From an uncultured Campylobacter sp. (lineage in GTDB: Bacteria > Campylobacterota > Campylobacteria > Campylobacterales > Campylobacteraceae): a stretch of 5,224 bases of DNA. This document shows positions 4,881 to 5,224 of this stretch, one piece after another. The stretch covers positions 1 to 5,224 of the forward strand of contig NZ_CALHXD010000082.1 of the NCBI RefSeq assembly GCF_938040115.1, written 5' to 3'. Every line of letters begins with the position of its first letter. Within the stretch, counting starts at the first letter, position 1. The position numbers and the translations under genes were made by a program. The notes beneath the pieces were generated by a model. That model had not been told where the DNA came from. It made no database searches and saw only the letters and a list, made by a program, of their open reading frames with translations.

Positions 4881-5224
4881 ATGAAAAAATTTTTACTTGC
4901 TTTTATGTTATTAACTGCTGTATCAGCTGTTGCAGCTAAAAAAGCTCCAGTAGCTAAGGCTCAATATCCAGATGGAACTTACAGAGGAGTTTATATTTCT
5001 AATCAAGAAACTCAAGTTGAAGTTCAATTTGATTTAAAAAATGATGTAATTACTAAAGCTGCTTATAGAACTTTACAATATAAAGGACATGACTGGTTAA
5101 AAGAAGATGAATATGTAGCTAAAAATGGTGGATATATGAAACTTCTTGAAAGAATTACTAATCAAAAAATTCAAGATGTTATGCCAACTATGTATAACTC
5201 TGAAGAAATAGAAAAAGGTGGAGC
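4881..5224 (+). CDS. exported FMN-binding-domain protein, Fusobacteriota-like, 3'-partial
   Basis: The gene starts at ATG 4881, has 114 full codons in the window and continues past its end. Residues 1-19 form a signal peptide: KK, a hydrophobic core LLAFMLLTAVSAV, and an AVAA cleavage region. After a short Ala/Lys/Pro linker, residues 29-69 have the FMN_bind-type pattern: YPDGTYRG, then a strand VEVQFDLKNDVITKAAYR. Proteins of this type sit outside the inner membrane, and many carry FMN attached by ApbE to a Thr/Ser in an [S/T]GA[T/S] motif; they take part in flavin-based electron transfer (family knowledge). The window ends at KGGA (112-115), which could be the beginning of an equivalent of that motif, but the modified residue is not visible. 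GC is about 30% (102 of 344 by hand count) and all three Arg codons are AGA, quite unlike ftsK. It has its own promoter and ribosome-binding site. The assignment to Fusobacteriota rests on composition and recalled resemblance; Leptotrichia or another low-GC source is possible. Confidence 0.82.
   Translation, partial: MKKFLLAFMLLTAVSAVAAKKAPVAKAQYPDGTYRGVYISNQETQVEVQFDLKNDVITKAAYRTLQYKGHDWLKEDEYVAKNGGYMKLLERITNQKIQDVMPTMYNSEEIEKGG

Overview
The window looks like two different genomes joined end to end. Bases 1 to about 4765 read as a Campylobacter of the higher-GC oral/gut group (C. showae, C. rectus, C. curvus or C. gracilis type). The gene pair flgL-ftsK is adjacent and in the same order in Campylobacter jejuni. 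FlgL is the very long epsilonproteobacterial form. Base composition is about 45% GC in flgL and about 55% in the ftsK motor region (hand counts of sample lines), and AAATTT-type hexamers are unusually common. Species assignment is inference.

Layout of the first part: (1) flgL, hook-filament junction protein, open at its 5' end and complete at its 3' end (1-2169). (2) A 139-bp gap with a possible sigma70 -10 box, a 28-codon small ORF and a cluster of RAATTY hexamers. (3) ftsK, a complete membrane-anchored DNA translocase (about 2309-4453), whose best-supported start is a rare ATT codon. (4) A possible 30-aa single-pass membrane peptide starting 27 bp after ftsK (4481-4573). (5) A 307-bp stretch without a full gene, holding AT-rich inverted repeats, a leader-like region that could fold in several ways, and what may be the first 12 codons of another gene cut short at about 4781.

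From about 4766 the character changes abruptly. GC falls to about 15% in the non-coding part (4771-4880) and about 30% in the last gene (4881-5224), all three arginine codons in that gene are AGA, and the RAATTY hexamers become rare. The last gene has a strong sigma70 promoter (TTGACT, 17-bp spacer, TACAAT), an AGGGGG ribosome-binding site and a signal peptide. It encodes the start of an exported FMN-binding-domain protein resembling those of Fusobacteriota. It runs off the end of the window.

Functionally, the Campylobacter genes are neighbours rather than one pathway: FlgL builds the flagellar hook-filament junction, while FtsK moves and unlinks chromosomes at the division septum. The FMN-binding protein would act outside the inner membrane in flavin-based redox chemistry. 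The central question is whether the 4766-4817 boundary is an assembly chimera between two co-resident oral bacteria or a real transfer of a fusobacterial gene into Campylobacter. The sequence alone cannot decide this, but the abruptness of the change and a possibly truncated gene at the boundary favour an artefact or a very recent insertion.
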